Origin: Gammaproteobacteria bacterium
GTDB lineage: Bacteria > Pseudomonadota > Gammaproteobacteria > Chromatiales > Chromatiaceae
Direction of reading: 5' to 3'
Length of the DNA stretch: 13,311 bases
Assembly: GCA_015231665.1 (NCBI GenBank)
Contig: JADGBD010000017.1
Coordinates: 2,690-16,000 of the forward strand
Program-made: the position numbers and the translations under genes
Part shown: piece after piece, positions 1 to 13,262 of the stretch
Numbering within the stretch: position 1 is the stretch's first letter
Layout of the letters: every line of letters begins with the position of its first letter
The notes under the pieces: generated by a model
What the model was told of the DNA's origin: nothing
What the model saw: the letters and a program-made list of their open reading frames with translations, nothing else
Database searches by the model: none

Positions 1-3
1 ACT

Positions 4-4914
<4,911 letters not shown>

Positions 4915-5018
4915 GACAACCTCTTAGGCGAAAATTCAGCCATGACGCTCGCTGCCAGGCTGGCGGCCTGGCCCTGCGGTCCTGCCGGCTGGCAAGCTAG
5001 GCCAAACAAAGTCGGCCC

Positions 5019-5047
5019 AGTATAAGGTGCGCAGGTCGCCTTGAAAA
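5019..5047 (-). promoter_or_regulatory. Predicted sigma-70 promoter for the multi-PAS kinase
   Basis: Read on the minus strand, TTTTCA (5042-5047) lies 17 bases before TATACT (5019-5024). The -10 matches five of six consensus bases and the -35 four of six, at ideal spacing. Transcription would start near 5012, giving an untranslated leader of about 98 nt. This is a motif match only. Confidence 0.5.
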
Positions 5048-5171
5048 TGCACCCAGGGGCCAAGCTGGATAGAATCGATGCTCAGATACCGATTCAGCAT
5101 CCGAAGATGAAATTATTCAGGACAAATACATACGAAGTTCGTGCCGATTGGCCGGCTGTTTTTTGGCAAAA

Positions 5172-5187
5172 TGTGAAGCGGTTCACA
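5172..5187 (+). promoter_or_regulatory. Crp/Vfr-type binding site
   Basis: TGTGAAGCGGTTCACA has both perfect TGTGA/TCACA half-sites with the canonical six-base spacer, and it is flanked by AAA on each side. It lacks the TTGAT half-sites typical of Fnr/Anr, so a Crp-like cAMP receptor protein is the better guess. Its centre (5179.5) is about 60 bp upstream of the start predicted from the -10 at 5227-5232, close to the -61.5 spacing of class I Crp-activated promoters. It probably controls the cytochrome/hemerythrin-kinase operon; it lies too far (about 165 bp) from the kinase promoter on the other strand for simple activation there. Confidence 0.6.
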
Positions 5188-5226
5188 AAATCGAGCCTCG
5201 TCACAGTCCGGCAGCCCGGCCTCAGC

Positions 5227-5232
5227 TATATT
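5227..5232 (+). promoter_or_regulatory. Candidate -10 element for the cytochrome c operon
   Basis: TATATT matches five of six bases of the -10 consensus. No good -35 hexamer is found 16-18 bases upstream, which fits an activator-dependent promoter with the Crp-type site at 5172-5187. The start would be near 5239-5240, about 50 nt before the cytochrome ATG. Confidence 0.4.
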
Positions 5233-5288
5233 AGCCAATGGTAATTGAACAATCTCAATTTAACCGTTGGCACTGGAGCCCATAACCC

Positions 5289-5645
5289 ATGTCTACTCGT
5301 CTGGTCCTGCTGCTGATGCCCCTGATTCTGCTCGGCTGCGCCAAACCGCCACCGCCCTCGGCCAGCGGCGCTGAGCTGTTTGATTACTATTGCACCAAGT
5401 GCCACGGTGAAGGCGCCTTGGGCAAGACTTTTTTTGGCTACCCCAGCCTGCTGGACAAGGACCTGCCGCCTGAGCTGATTGCCCATGTCATCAAGCGTGG
5501 CTCGGCAGAGCGCGGCAACAAGCATCAGCACCGGGATGAGATGCCCGCCTTTGCTATGCTCTCGGACAAGCAGGTCAAGCGCCTGACCGATTATCTGATC
5601 AAGCTGAGGCAGGAACGACTCAGCAAGGCCAGCACGGCGCCCTAG
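5289..5645 (+). CDS. Small monohaem cytochrome c lipoprotein
   Basis: Predicted class I c-type cytochrome of 118 residues, exported and lipid-anchored on the periplasmic side of a membrane, where it would shuttle electrons or act as a haem-based redox component. A short hydrophobic signal peptide ends in the lipobox LLGC with lipidated C17, followed by a proline-rich linker (20-23). The haem attachment motif CTKCH is at 35-39, and M85 in EMPAF is the likely distal axial ligand; the C-terminal helix (92-108) is typical of the fold. The ATG is preceded by GGAG at 5275-5278. It is the first gene of a likely operon: the hemerythrin kinase starts 46 bp after its stop with no terminator between. 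A Crp-type site sits upstream. The redox partner cannot be told from the sequence. Haem and lipobox motifs are unambiguous. Confidence 0.9.
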   Translation: MSTRLVLLLMPLILLGCAKPPPPSASGAELFDYYCTKCHGEGALGKTFFGYPSLLDKDLPPELIAHVIKRGSAERGNKHQHRDEMPAFAMLSDKQVKRLTDYLIKLRQERLSKASTAP

Positions 5646-5691
5646 GGTTGGCCAGTAGTAATTCGACTTTCGCGTTTCACGGACACAGCAA

Positions 5692-7488
5692 TTGAACAGT
5701 CAGAACCTGCAGACACCAGAAGGCGATATCGAATTCTTTGAGATTTTTCCCTGGGATCGAAACTTCGAGACCGGGATTGCGGAGATCGATGAGCAACACA
5801 AGCGCCTGGTGGATATTCTCAATCATCTGGCGGCACATCTGGCCAACCGCTCCCAGCCGGCCACCCTGAATCAGTATTTCGATGAACTGGCGGCCTATGC
5901 CGATTACCACTTCACTGCCGAGGAGCGGATCTGGAACCGCTATCTGCCCGGCGACAGCTGGGTAAGCGGCCATGAGCAGACGCACAAATCCTTCATCGCC
6001 AAGGTGGCGGAACTGCGTGAGGAGGAAGCGACCAAGCCCCTGGATGAAGTGATTCAGGACATCATCGCCTTCCTCGCCAAGTGGCTGGCGCACCACATTC
6101 TCGATTCAGACAAGCGCCTGGCCAATGCGGTGATGGCGATCGAGAGCGGCGCCAGCGTTGAGGAGGCCAAGCAGCAGGCCGATCAACTCATGCGCGGCCT
6201 GATGCAGGTGCTGGTGGATACGGTGCTGAACATGTACGAGACCCTGTCGGCCCGAGCCATGGATATCATGCGCGAACGCTCCCTGCGCAAACAGGTGGAG
6301 CAGGAACTGCGCCAGGCCAAACAGGTCGCGGAAGAGGCCAGCGCGAGCAAGTCGTTGTTCCTCGCCCACATGAGCCACGAAATCCGCACGCCGATGAACG
6401 CCATCATCGGCATGACCTATCTGGCCCTGCAGACCGAACTGGACAGCAAGCAGCGTAATTTCATCAGCAAGGCCCACCGCTCCGCCGAGGCCCTGCTGGG
6501 GATCATCAACGACATCCTGGATTTCTCCAAGGTCGAGGAGGGCAAACTGGAGATCGAGCACATCGCTTTTCGCCTGCCCGAGGTGATCGACAACATGGTT
6601 AACCTGATTGGACTCAAGGCCGAGGAGGATGGGGTGCATGTCGGCATCCGCCTGGAGCGCGGCGTGCCCACCGCCCTGGTGGGTGACCCCCTGCGTCTGA
6701 GCCAGGTACTGATCAACCTGGGCAACAATGCGATCAAGTTCAGCAAGGCCGGCGATACGGTGATGCTGCGCATCAAACTGCTGGAGGAGACCGCCGACCA
6801 GGCGCTACTGCAGTTCTCCGTGGAAGACACGGGCATTGGTATGTCCGAGGAGCAGCAGGCGCGGCTGTTTCAGTCCTTCAGCCAGGCCGATAGCTCCACC
6901 GCACGCAAATACGGCGGCACCGGCCTGGGGCTGACCATTGCCCTCAAGCTGGTGCAGCTGATGCAGGGGGAAATCTGGGTGGAGAGCCAGCCCAATCAGG
7001 GCAGCACCTTCCACTTCACCGCCCACCTGGGCAAGCAACAGGCTGCCAGCCCAACTGCCATTCAGGCACCCAAGACCCCTGAACCTGCCACTGCAACCGG
7101 GCCGAACCTGCGGGGCATTCGCCTGTTGCTGGTGGAAGACAACGAGATCAATCAGGAACTGGCGCTGGAGCTTTTGCGCATGCAGGGGATAGAGGCGGTG
7201 GCCGCCAGTGATGGCGCCGAGGCCCTGCAGCGCCTGGAGGAACAGGAGTTCGATGGGGTGCTGATGGACTGCCAGATGCCGGTGATGGACGGTTACGAAG
7301 CCACCCGGCGGATTCGCCAGCAAGCCCGCTTTGCCCAGCTGCCGATCATCGCCACCACCGCCAACGCCTTCAAGGGCGATCTTGAGCGGGTGCTGGCGGT
7401 GGGCATGAACGACCTGGTACCCAAGCCCATAGACCCGGAAACCCTGTTCAGCACCCTCGGCCGCTGGGTTCGACCTAAAGATCGATAA
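5692..7488 (+). CDS. Bacteriohemerythrin-domain hybrid histidine kinase (Hr-HisKA-HATPase-REC)
   Basis: Soluble 598-residue kinase without membrane segments, probably a cytoplasmic oxygen or redox sensor. The N-terminal hemerythrin domain (about 18-150) keeps all seven di-iron ligands: H36, H73 and E77 (HFTAE), H94 and H98 (HEQTH), H135 and D140. A helical linker (about 155-215) leads to HisKA with H229 in [10 protein letters not shown], HATPase with [15 protein letters not shown] and GGTGLGL, a Pro/Ala-rich linker (450-472), and one receiver with D526, T556 and K578. There is no Hpt, so phosphate probably leaves through a separate Hpt, possibly that of the divergent multi-PAS kinase. The start is TTG: an in-frame stop lies at 5659-5661, no ATG or GTG precedes the conserved domain, and GGA sits eight bases upstream. 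Its end overlaps the convergent transpeptidase gene by 14 bp. Confidence 0.93.
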   Translation: MNSQNLQTPEGDIEFFEIFPWDRNFETGIAEIDEQHKRLVDILNHLAAHLANRSQPATLNQYFDELAAYADYHFTAEERIWNRYLPGDSWVSGHEQTHKSFIAKVAELREEEATKPLDEVIQDIIAFLAKWLAHHILDSDKRLANAVMAIESGASVEEAKQQADQLMRGLMQVLVDTVLNMYETLSARAMDIMRERSLRKQVEQELRQAKQVAEEASASKSLFLAHMSHEIRTPMNAIIGMTYLALQTELDSKQRNFISKAHRSAEALLGIINDILDFSKVEEGKLEIEHIAFRLPEVIDNMVNLIGLKAEEDGVHVGIRLERGVPTALVGDPLRLSQVLINLGNNAIKFSKAGDTVMLRIKLLEETADQALLQFSVEDTGIGMSEEQQARLFQSFSQADSSTARKYGGTGLGLTIALKLVQLMQGEIWVESQPNQGSTFHFTAHLGKQQAASPTAIQAPKTPEPATATGPNLRGIRLLLVEDNEINQELALELLRMQGIEAVAASDGAEALQRLEEQEFDGVLMDCQMPVMDGYEATRRIRQQARFAQLPIIATTANAFKGDLERVLAVGMNDLVPKPIDPETLFSTLGRWVRPKDR

Positions 7489-9517
7489 ATCCGCTCTTCC
7501 AGTTGCTCTGGGTTTTCACCTCGGGCTTGGGTGCCTCTTCCACGACAATCTCTTCAGGGATACCAATGACCTCGGGCTCAACCGGCAGGTTGGCTACCTT
7601 GCTGGCTGACTTCACCTGCGCCCGCAGCCGGGTTTGCTCCGCCTTGGGCAGATCGGCGAGATGGATGCGGAAAGGGCCGTCGAGCTTCTCCAGCAGCTTG
7701 GGGTCACGATCATAGATGTCATCCCGAAAACCCACCCCCTCTGCACTGGCCTCGGTGGTCAGATAGCGGATGTAGATCGGCAAGGGCTTCTCCAGATTGG
7801 CCTGCAGGGTCTGACCGCTGGCCAGCGTCTTGTCGATCCTTGCCCGGTCCCAGCCCTGCCTACCAAGCAGGCGCTCCGCCAGCACGAAGGGGTCTTGCAG
7901 GCGCACACAGCCTGAGCTGGTGGTACGCACATCCTTGCTGAAAAGCTCGCGATGATTGGTATCGTGCAAGAACACGTGATGCTTGTTCGGGAACATGAAC
8001 TTCACCCGTCCCAGGGCATTGTCATTACCCGGAGGCTGACGCACGATATAGGGCATGCGGTCCAGCGACTTCCAGTCGATCGAGTAAGGGTCTATGCGCT
8101 TGCCGTTGTCGTCCAGCAGCATGTAGCCCTTCTTGTCCAGATAGCCCGGATCGAGCTTCAGGCTGGGCAGGATGGTGCGCTGATTGATACCCGGCGGCAC
8201 CGACCAAGTGGGATTGAAGATCAGGTGCTCCAGCTGATCCTGGAAGATCGGCGTTTTCGTCTGCTTTTTGCCGACCTGCACCCGCTCCTGCCAGATCACC
8301 TCCCCCTGACTGATCCAGCGCAGCTTGTAACCGGCGACGTCGATCAACAGATACTCATCCTTGGCCAGGGCGTCGAACCAGCGTTCACGCTCCAGGTTGG
8401 CGCGAATCTGCTCGATGCGCTGCTCTATGCTGATGTTGAGCGCCCCCAGGGTAACCGGACCCACCACCCCATCGACATTCAGGCTGCGCTTGTCCTGAAA
8501 AGCGCGCACGGCTTTTTCCAGCTCGGCATCATAGACTTCCTCATCAGCACCGCGCTCCAAGGGCAGCTGCAGGCGCGCCCGCAGCAGAGGCGTGCGCGCA
8601 TCGCTGGCGCCGGGCTTGAGCGGCTTGCCAGCTGGAATCGGACGCCAGCCTCCCTGCCCTGCCTTGGCGCAGTAATCGACCAAGGCCTCCTGCAGCCAAC
8701 GATACTCCGACTGCTTGGGCCTAGCCCAGGCAAAGGCCTCGGCAATCTGCGCCTGGCTGATCCAATCACGCAGGGATTGGGTGTGATCACCAGCATCCCG
8801 CGCCTTGGGGTAATTGAAGTCGGCATCCAGCATTTCCGGATCGACCTTGCCGTACCTCAGGTTGTACAGCACCTGCAGCAGGGACTCGCTCAGGCTCAGA
8901 TCAACCAGGGCCTGCTCGGCGGCATCCTCGGGCTGCAGCGTCGGATCAAGCAGAAAGAATGCAATGGATTCGAGCCGGTAGGCATCGGCCTTCAGGCCAT
9001 CCAGTACCAGGGCATCCAGTGCCCGAGAGAAATCCGCAATCGCCGAAGCGCCCCAGAGCGCTTGGTAACCATTGGCCTGATACAGCCCCTGCAACTGCTG
9101 CCGATGATAAAAACGCGGGGCGCCAGGCTGCTCGGCTTTGCTCGAGAGCAGTTGCCGGATAGCCGCTGCCACCTCTGGGCTGGTCTGAGCCTGCACCAGG
9201 GGCTTAGCGCTGGGTGACAGGGCCTCAAGCGGCTCGGTCTGTGGTTCCTCGGCCACGGCAGGTTCGGGCAGAGCGCCGGCAGCCTCTGCCGGTGCTGGAG
9301 TTGGCTCACCATTTACCGCAGCGTCAGTATCCTGGCCTTCTACTGAGGCATCAGGAGTCGCAGCAGGGCTGACATCAGCCGGGGTGATTGCTTGGGGCTG
9401 CGGCATGACATCCGCGCGAATGCCGACATCAGTGGACAGCTGCTCGTTTTCCGCCCAGGCAGGCAAGGTGACGGCCAGCAAAATCAAGCCAGAAAGCATC
9501 AAAAAACGACATTTCAT
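7475..9517 (-). CDS. YcbB/LdtD-like murein L,D-transpeptidase
   Basis: Exported enzyme of 680 residues predicted to form 3-3 cross-links between meso-diaminopimelate residues in peptidoglycan. Seen in order: signal peptide 1-22 ending LPAWA; Pro/Ala/Glu-rich low-complexity linker about 40-105; YcbB N-terminal scaffold about 110-300; peptidoglycan-binding domain about 325-362 ([18 protein letters not shown]); YkuD catalytic domain about 386-560 with H518 in FLHDTNH and SSGCVRL carrying nucleophile C537 and R539. The segment FRDDIY (597-602) matches the usual family ending. About 70 further residues (610-680) extend beyond E. coli YcbB (615 residues). I place the start at the ATG at 9517, because GGGGA lies upstream and the signal peptide begins there; the open frame continues 65 codons upstream through a REP-like repeat and is not credible as protein. 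The gene faces the hemerythrin kinase. Confidence 0.92.
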   Translation of the reverse strand: MKCRFLMLSGLILLAVTLPAWAENEQLSTDVGIRADVMPQPQAITPADVSPAATPDASVEGQDTDAAVNGEPTPAPAEAAGALPEPAVAEEPQTEPLEALSPSAKPLVQAQTSPEVAAAIRQLLSSKAEQPGAPRFYHRQQLQGLYQANGYQALWGASAIADFSRALDALVLDGLKADAYRLESIAFFLLDPTLQPEDAAEQALVDLSLSESLLQVLYNLRYGKVDPEMLDADFNYPKARDAGDHTQSLRDWISQAQIAEAFAWARPKQSEYRWLQEALVDYCAKAGQGGWRPIPAGKPLKPGASDARTPLLRARLQLPLERGADEEVYDAELEKAVRAFQDKRSLNVDGVVGPVTLGALNISIEQRIEQIRANLERERWFDALAKDEYLLIDVAGYKLRWISQGEVIWQERVQVGKKQTKTPIFQDQLEHLIFNPTWSVPPGINQRTILPSLKLDPGYLDKKGYMLLDDNGKRIDPYSIDWKSLDRMPYIVRQPPGNDNALGRVKFMFPNKHHVFLHDTNHRELFSKDVRTTSSGCVRLQDPFVLAERLLGRQGWDRARIDKTLASGQTLQANLEKPLPIYIRYLTTEASAEGVGFRDDIYDRDPKLLEKLDGPFRIHLADLPKAEQTRLRAQVKSASKVANLPVEPEVIGIPEEIVVEEAPKPEVKTQSNWKSGFIDL

Positions 9518-9832
9518 GAGGAATCCCCAACAGGCTGCGAATGTAGAAACCAGGCAGCACCTTGCCGCTAATAAATACTGTGAAAGTCGCGAAGCGCTCG
9601 ATTGCCCCCTCTCCCCCCCGGGAGAGGGTTGGGGAGAGGGAACTATCAGGGGCGAGACGACTTTCATCTTCTGGGGTGACCGTCTTGCCCCATGATCGTT
9701 AAGCTGAATCATCCAGCGCTGCTCGTTCCCTAAAACCTAGCACATGGCAATCTTAGAACGACAAAAGCCCGCATCGTTCTCTCAATCCTTAAATTGTTTA
9801 CGCCATCAGTCCAAAACCAGCGTTTTCTGCGC
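9518..9832. other. Intergenic region between rRNA terminator and transpeptidase gene
   Basis: This 315-bp stretch lies downstream of the rRNA terminator and upstream of the transpeptidase start. It contains the REP-like palindrome at 9607-9640. I found no convincing sigma-70 promoter, RNA gene or protein-coding frame. An AT-rich patch around 9568-9580 (minus-strand AGTATTTATTAG) could include a -10, but no matching -35 was found. Confidence 0.5.
9607..9640. repeat. REP-like CCCTCTCCC/GGGAGAGGG palindrome
   Basis: CCCTCTCCC (9607-9615) and its exact reverse complement GGGAGAGGG (9620-9628) form a 9-bp stem around a CCCC loop; a further GGGAGAGGG follows in direct orientation at 9632-9640. Elements of this composition are common intergenic repeats in GC-rich proteobacteria. 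On the minus strand the repeat would encode PSPQPSPGGERG, a known hallmark of spurious translation of such repeats. It lies between the transpeptidase ATG and the rRNA terminator. Confidence 0.75.
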
Positions 9833-9866
9833 AAAAAAATACCCGATTCGGTATGAATCGGGTATT
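9833..9866 (-). terminator. Intrinsic terminator of the rRNA operon
   Basis: On the minus strand AATACCCGATTC (9855-9866) pairs perfectly with its complement (9838-9849) around a five-base loop. The stem is followed by a run of seven T residues (complement of A9833-9839), the first of which overlap the stem base. The 12-bp stem begins 10 nt after the 5S 3' end, which is the expected position for terminating rRNA transcription. Confidence 0.93.
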
Positions 9867-9875
9867 GGAGTAGAA

Positions 9876-9993
9876 GCCTGGCAGTGACTTACTCTCACAT
9901 GGGGAGACCCCACACTACCATCAGCGATGCCCCGTTTCACTTCCGAGTTCGGGATGGGATCGGGTGGTTCCAAGGCTCTATGGCCGCCAGGCA
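9876..9993 (-). rRNA. rrf: 5S ribosomal RNA
   Basis: Read on the minus strand the gene begins TGCCTGGCGGCCATAG and ends GCCAGGC, forming the terminal helix. The conserved middle is present: CCGAACTCGGAAGTGAAAC and the GATGGTAGTGTGGGG segment, followed by the TCTCCCC arm. The length of about 118 nt is normal. It lies 114 nt downstream of 23S and directly before the operon terminator. Ends may be off by one or two bases. Confidence 0.96.
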
Positions 9994-10001
9994 ATTAGGT
10001 G

Positions 10002-10024
10002 GTGGAGCAGAGTCTCTGCTCCAC
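10002..10024 (-). other. Perfect hairpin in the 23S-5S spacer
   Basis: GTGGAGCAGAG (10014-10024 read on the minus strand) is followed after a single base by its exact complement (10002-10012), giving a stem of up to 11 bp, in practice about 10 bp with a three-base loop. It ends only 8 nt upstream of the 5S 5' end. No T run follows, so it is not a terminator; a processing signal for 5S maturation is plausible. Confidence 0.6.
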
Positions 10025-10094
10025 GCATTCGGTGATGAAGTCTTGTATCTTGATTTTCTCGTGCAGACCTCAGGCGCTCTGTGTCACAGAACAC

Positions 10095-10114
10095 TTGGGT
10101 GTTATATGGTCAAG
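10095..10114 (-). other. 3' arm of the 23S processing stem
   Basis: The 3' end of 23S and its flank pair with the 5' flank at 13115-13134. The inner 14 bp are perfect (10101-10114 with 13115-13128); after a one-base bulge the helix continues for about five pairs. This is the standard long stem cleaved by RNase III during 23S maturation, and it supports the gene ends given here. Confidence 0.85.
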
Positions 10115-10442
10115 CCTCACGGTCAATTAGTACGGGTTAGCTCCATGCATTACTGCACTTCCACATCCCGCCTATCAACGTCGTAGTCTTCAACGGACCT
10201 TCAGGGGCCTCAAGGGCCCAGGGAGATCTCATCTTGGGGCCGGTTTCCCGCTTAGATGCTTTCAGCGGTTATCCGTTCCGTACTTAGCTACCCGGCAGTG
10301 CCACTGGCGTGACAACCGGAACACCAGAGGTACGTCCACTCCGGTCCTCTCGTACTAGGAGCAGCCCCCCTCAAATCTCCAACGCCCACGGCAGATAGGG
10401 ACCGAACTGTCTCACGACGTTCTAAACCCAGCTCGCGTACCA

Positions 10443-10475
<33 letters not shown>

Positions 10476-10477
10476 GA

Positions 10478-10523
<46 letters not shown>

Positions 10524-10549
10524 CCCGTCGATATGAACTCTTGGGAGGA

Positions 10550-10623
<74 letters not shown>

Positions 10624-10726
10624 TGACCTGCTTTCGCACCTGCTCGACTTGTTTGTCTCGCAGTTAAGCACCCTTATGCCATTGCACTAACCGCATGATG
10701 TCCGACCATGATTAGGGTACCTTCGT

Positions 10727-10769
<43 letters not shown>

Positions 10770-11024
10770 ACCCACCATGCACGGTCCCCGACTTACGCCT
10801 GGGTTAGAACTCCAAATAGACCAGGGTGGTATTTCAAGGTTGGCTCCACGCAGACTGGCGTCCACGCTTCAAAGCCTCCCACCTATCCTACACAAATCGA
10901 TTCAAAGTCCAGTGCAAAGCTATAGTAAAGGTTCACGGGGTCTTTCCGTCTAGCCGCGGGTACACTGCATCTTCACAGCGAGTTCAATTTCACTGAGTCT
11001 CGGGTGGAGACAGTGTGGCCATCG

Positions 11025-11398
<374 letters not shown>

Positions 11399-11402
11399 AC
11401 GA

Positions 11403-11424
11403 TGAAGATGATCTAGGTGTGGGG
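11403..11424 (-). repeat. 5' arm of the intervening-sequence closing helix
   Basis: It is the partner of 11129-11150 in a continuous 22-pair RNA helix, long enough to be an RNase III substrate. The outermost CCCC could instead pair with the GGGG just upstream (11428-11431), a competing small hairpin with a UUA loop. Confidence 0.9.
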
Positions 11425-11439
11425 TAACCCCATCAATTA

Positions 11440-11474
<35 letters not shown>

Positions 11475-12049
11475 GTCCTCTTTCGAGTTTGCAGAGTGCT
11501 ATGTTTTTAATAAACAGTTGCAGCCACCTTTTCACTGCGGCCCACTTGCGTGGGCGTACCTTCTCCCGAAGTTACGGTACTATTTTGCCTAGTTCCTTCA
11601 CCCGAGTTCTCTCAAGCGCCTTGGAATACTCATCCCACCCACCTGTGTCGGTTTGGGGTACGGTCTATATGTGGGGGCTATTTCCTGGAACTGCCAGCTC
11701 CTTCTTGGGACAACCAACGCCCAATCCGGAATTTCGCAATCCGTCACTCTCCCACAGGTGCAGGAATATTAACCTGCTTCCCATCGACTACGCCTTTCGG
11801 CTTCGCCTTAGGGGCCGACTAACCCTGCGCCGATTAACGTTGCGCAGGAACCCTTGGGTTTACGGCGAGGGGGCCTTTCACCCCCTTTATCGTTACTCAT
11901 GTCAGCATTCGCACTTCCGATACCTCCAGCATGCTTCACAACACACCTTCAACGGCTTACGGAACGCTCCTCTACCATGCAAGCAAGCTTGCATCCGCAG
12001 CTTCGGTACACATCTTAAGCCCCGTTAAATCTGCCGCGCAGGCCGACTC

Positions 12050-12114
<65 letters not shown>

Positions 12115-12151
12115 GGCCTTCCCACATCGTTTCCCACTGAGATGTGATTTT

Positions 12152-12186
<35 letters not shown>

Positions 12187-13114
12187 CCACGACGAACGTT
12201 AGCACCCGCCGTGTGTCTCCCGTGATTGCACTCGCTGGTATTCGGAGTTTGCATCGGGTTGGTAAGTCGGGATGACCCCCTAGCCGAAACAGTGCTCTAC
12301 CCCCAGCGGTGATTCACGAGGCGCTACCTAAATAGCTTTCGAGGAGAACCAGCTATCTCCGAGCTTGATTAGCCTTTCACTCCGACCCACAGCTCATCCG
12401 AATCTTTTTCAACAGATCCCGGTTCGGTCCTCCAGTAGGTGTTACCCCACCTTCAACCTGGCCATGGGTAGATCGCCCGGTTTCGGGTCTACTCCCAACG
12501 ACTATGCGCCCTATTAAGACTCGCTTTCGCTACGGCTCCCCTATTCGGTTAACCTTGCCATTGAGAAGTAAGTCGCTGACCCATTATACAAAAGGTACGC
12601 AGTCACCCCCGAGGGGGCTCCCACTGCTTGTACGCATACGGTTTCAGGTTCTATTTCACTCCCCTCACAGGGGTTCTTTTCGCCTTTCCCTCACGGTACT
12701 GGTTCACTATCGGTCAGTAGAGAGTATTTAGCCTTGGAGGATGGTCCCCCCATCTTCAGACAGCGTTTCACGTGCGCCGCCCTACTTGATATGCCAATCA
12801 GATGGTTTCGTGTACGGGGCTTTCACCCTGTATCGCTGGACTTTCCAGACCATTCCACTACGCACTGATTGATCGGCTGGTCCCCGTTCGCTCGCCGCTA
12901 CTAAGGGAATCTCGGTTGATTTCTTTTCCTCCGGGTACTTAGATGTTTCAGTTCCCCGGGTTAGCTCCGCTTGCGCGGTACCCCGAAGGGTGGGTTTTCC
13001 CATTCGGAAATCCCCGGATCAAAGTCTGTTTGCCGACTCCCCGAGGCTTATCGCAGGCTACTACGTCCTTCATCGCCTTCTACTGCCAAGGCATCCACCG
13101 TATGCGCTTATTCA

Positions 13115-13134
13115 CTTGACCATATAACCCCAAA
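13115..13134 (-). other. 5' arm of the 23S processing stem
   Basis: It pairs with 10095-10114 across the whole 23S gene. The perfect 14-bp core (13115-13128) covers the first bases of mature 23S and their leader, the expected RNase III target. Confidence 0.85.
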
Positions 13135-13204
13135 TATTCTGCTGACACAGTGTCTTTGAGGCCTTTGGTTTGCTTGAGTTCTCGCTGATACAATTTACCC
13201 AGCC

Positions 13205-13224
13205 AATAACCCTTGCGGATTATT
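13205..13224 (-). other. Spacer hairpin with GCAA tetraloop
   Basis: On the minus strand AATAATCC (13217-13224) pairs with GGGTTATT (13205-13212), eight pairs including one G-U, around the GCAA loop at 13213-13216. It lies about 27 nt downstream of boxA, the position where rRNA spacers often carry a boxB-like or boxC-like hairpin. Confidence 0.55.
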
Positions 13225-13250
13225 AACTTTCGTTTGCCTTCATCACCAAA

Positions 13251-13262
13251 TTGTTAATGAGC
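13251..13262 (-). promoter_or_regulatory. boxA-like rRNA antitermination element
   Basis: The minus-strand sequence GCTCATTAACAA differs by one base from the core of the boxA consensus (GCTCTTTAACA), and the bases after it (ATTTGG) resemble the E. coli spacer boxA context. It would load NusB/NusE for antitermination before 23S. Confidence 0.75.

Larger units (their letters stand above)
4915..5288. other. Divergent intergenic region between kinase and cytochrome operon
   Basis: This 374-bp stretch separates two divergently transcribed units. Besides the promoter and Crp-type elements listed separately, I see no convincing gene in it. A 67-codon open frame on the plus strand (5041-5244) has no recognisable domain and overlaps the regulatory elements, so I do not call it. 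The stretch from about 5050 to 5240 is visibly more AT-rich than the flanking genes, as expected for a control region. Confidence 0.7.

Noticed and set aside
5172..5187. Fnr/Anr box upstream of the cytochrome gene
   Set aside because: The half-sites are TGTGA/TCACA rather than TTGAT/ATCAA, so the site fits Crp better, even though an oxygen regulator would have suited the gene content.
5041..5244. 67-codon frame in the divergent intergenic region
   Set aside because: It overlaps the predicted promoters and the Crp-type site, lacks a ribosome site and has no recognisable sequence.
7952..9217. 421-codon open frame on the plus strand opposite the transpeptidase gene
   Set aside because: It is antisense to a clear YkuD-domain gene, has no domain, signal or ribosome site that I recognise, and is best explained by codon bias of the true gene.
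9518..9712. N-terminal extension of the transpeptidase to an upstream ATG at 9712
   Set aside because: The 65 added residues run through a REP-like repeat and would bury the signal peptide; the ATG at 9517 has a ribosome site and starts a normal signal peptide.
11489..12028. Various open frames of 60-180 codons on the plus strand across the 23S and 5S genes
   Set aside because: They are antisense or out-of-frame readings of conserved rRNA sequence with no protein-family features; only the GIY-YIG frame has a real domain.
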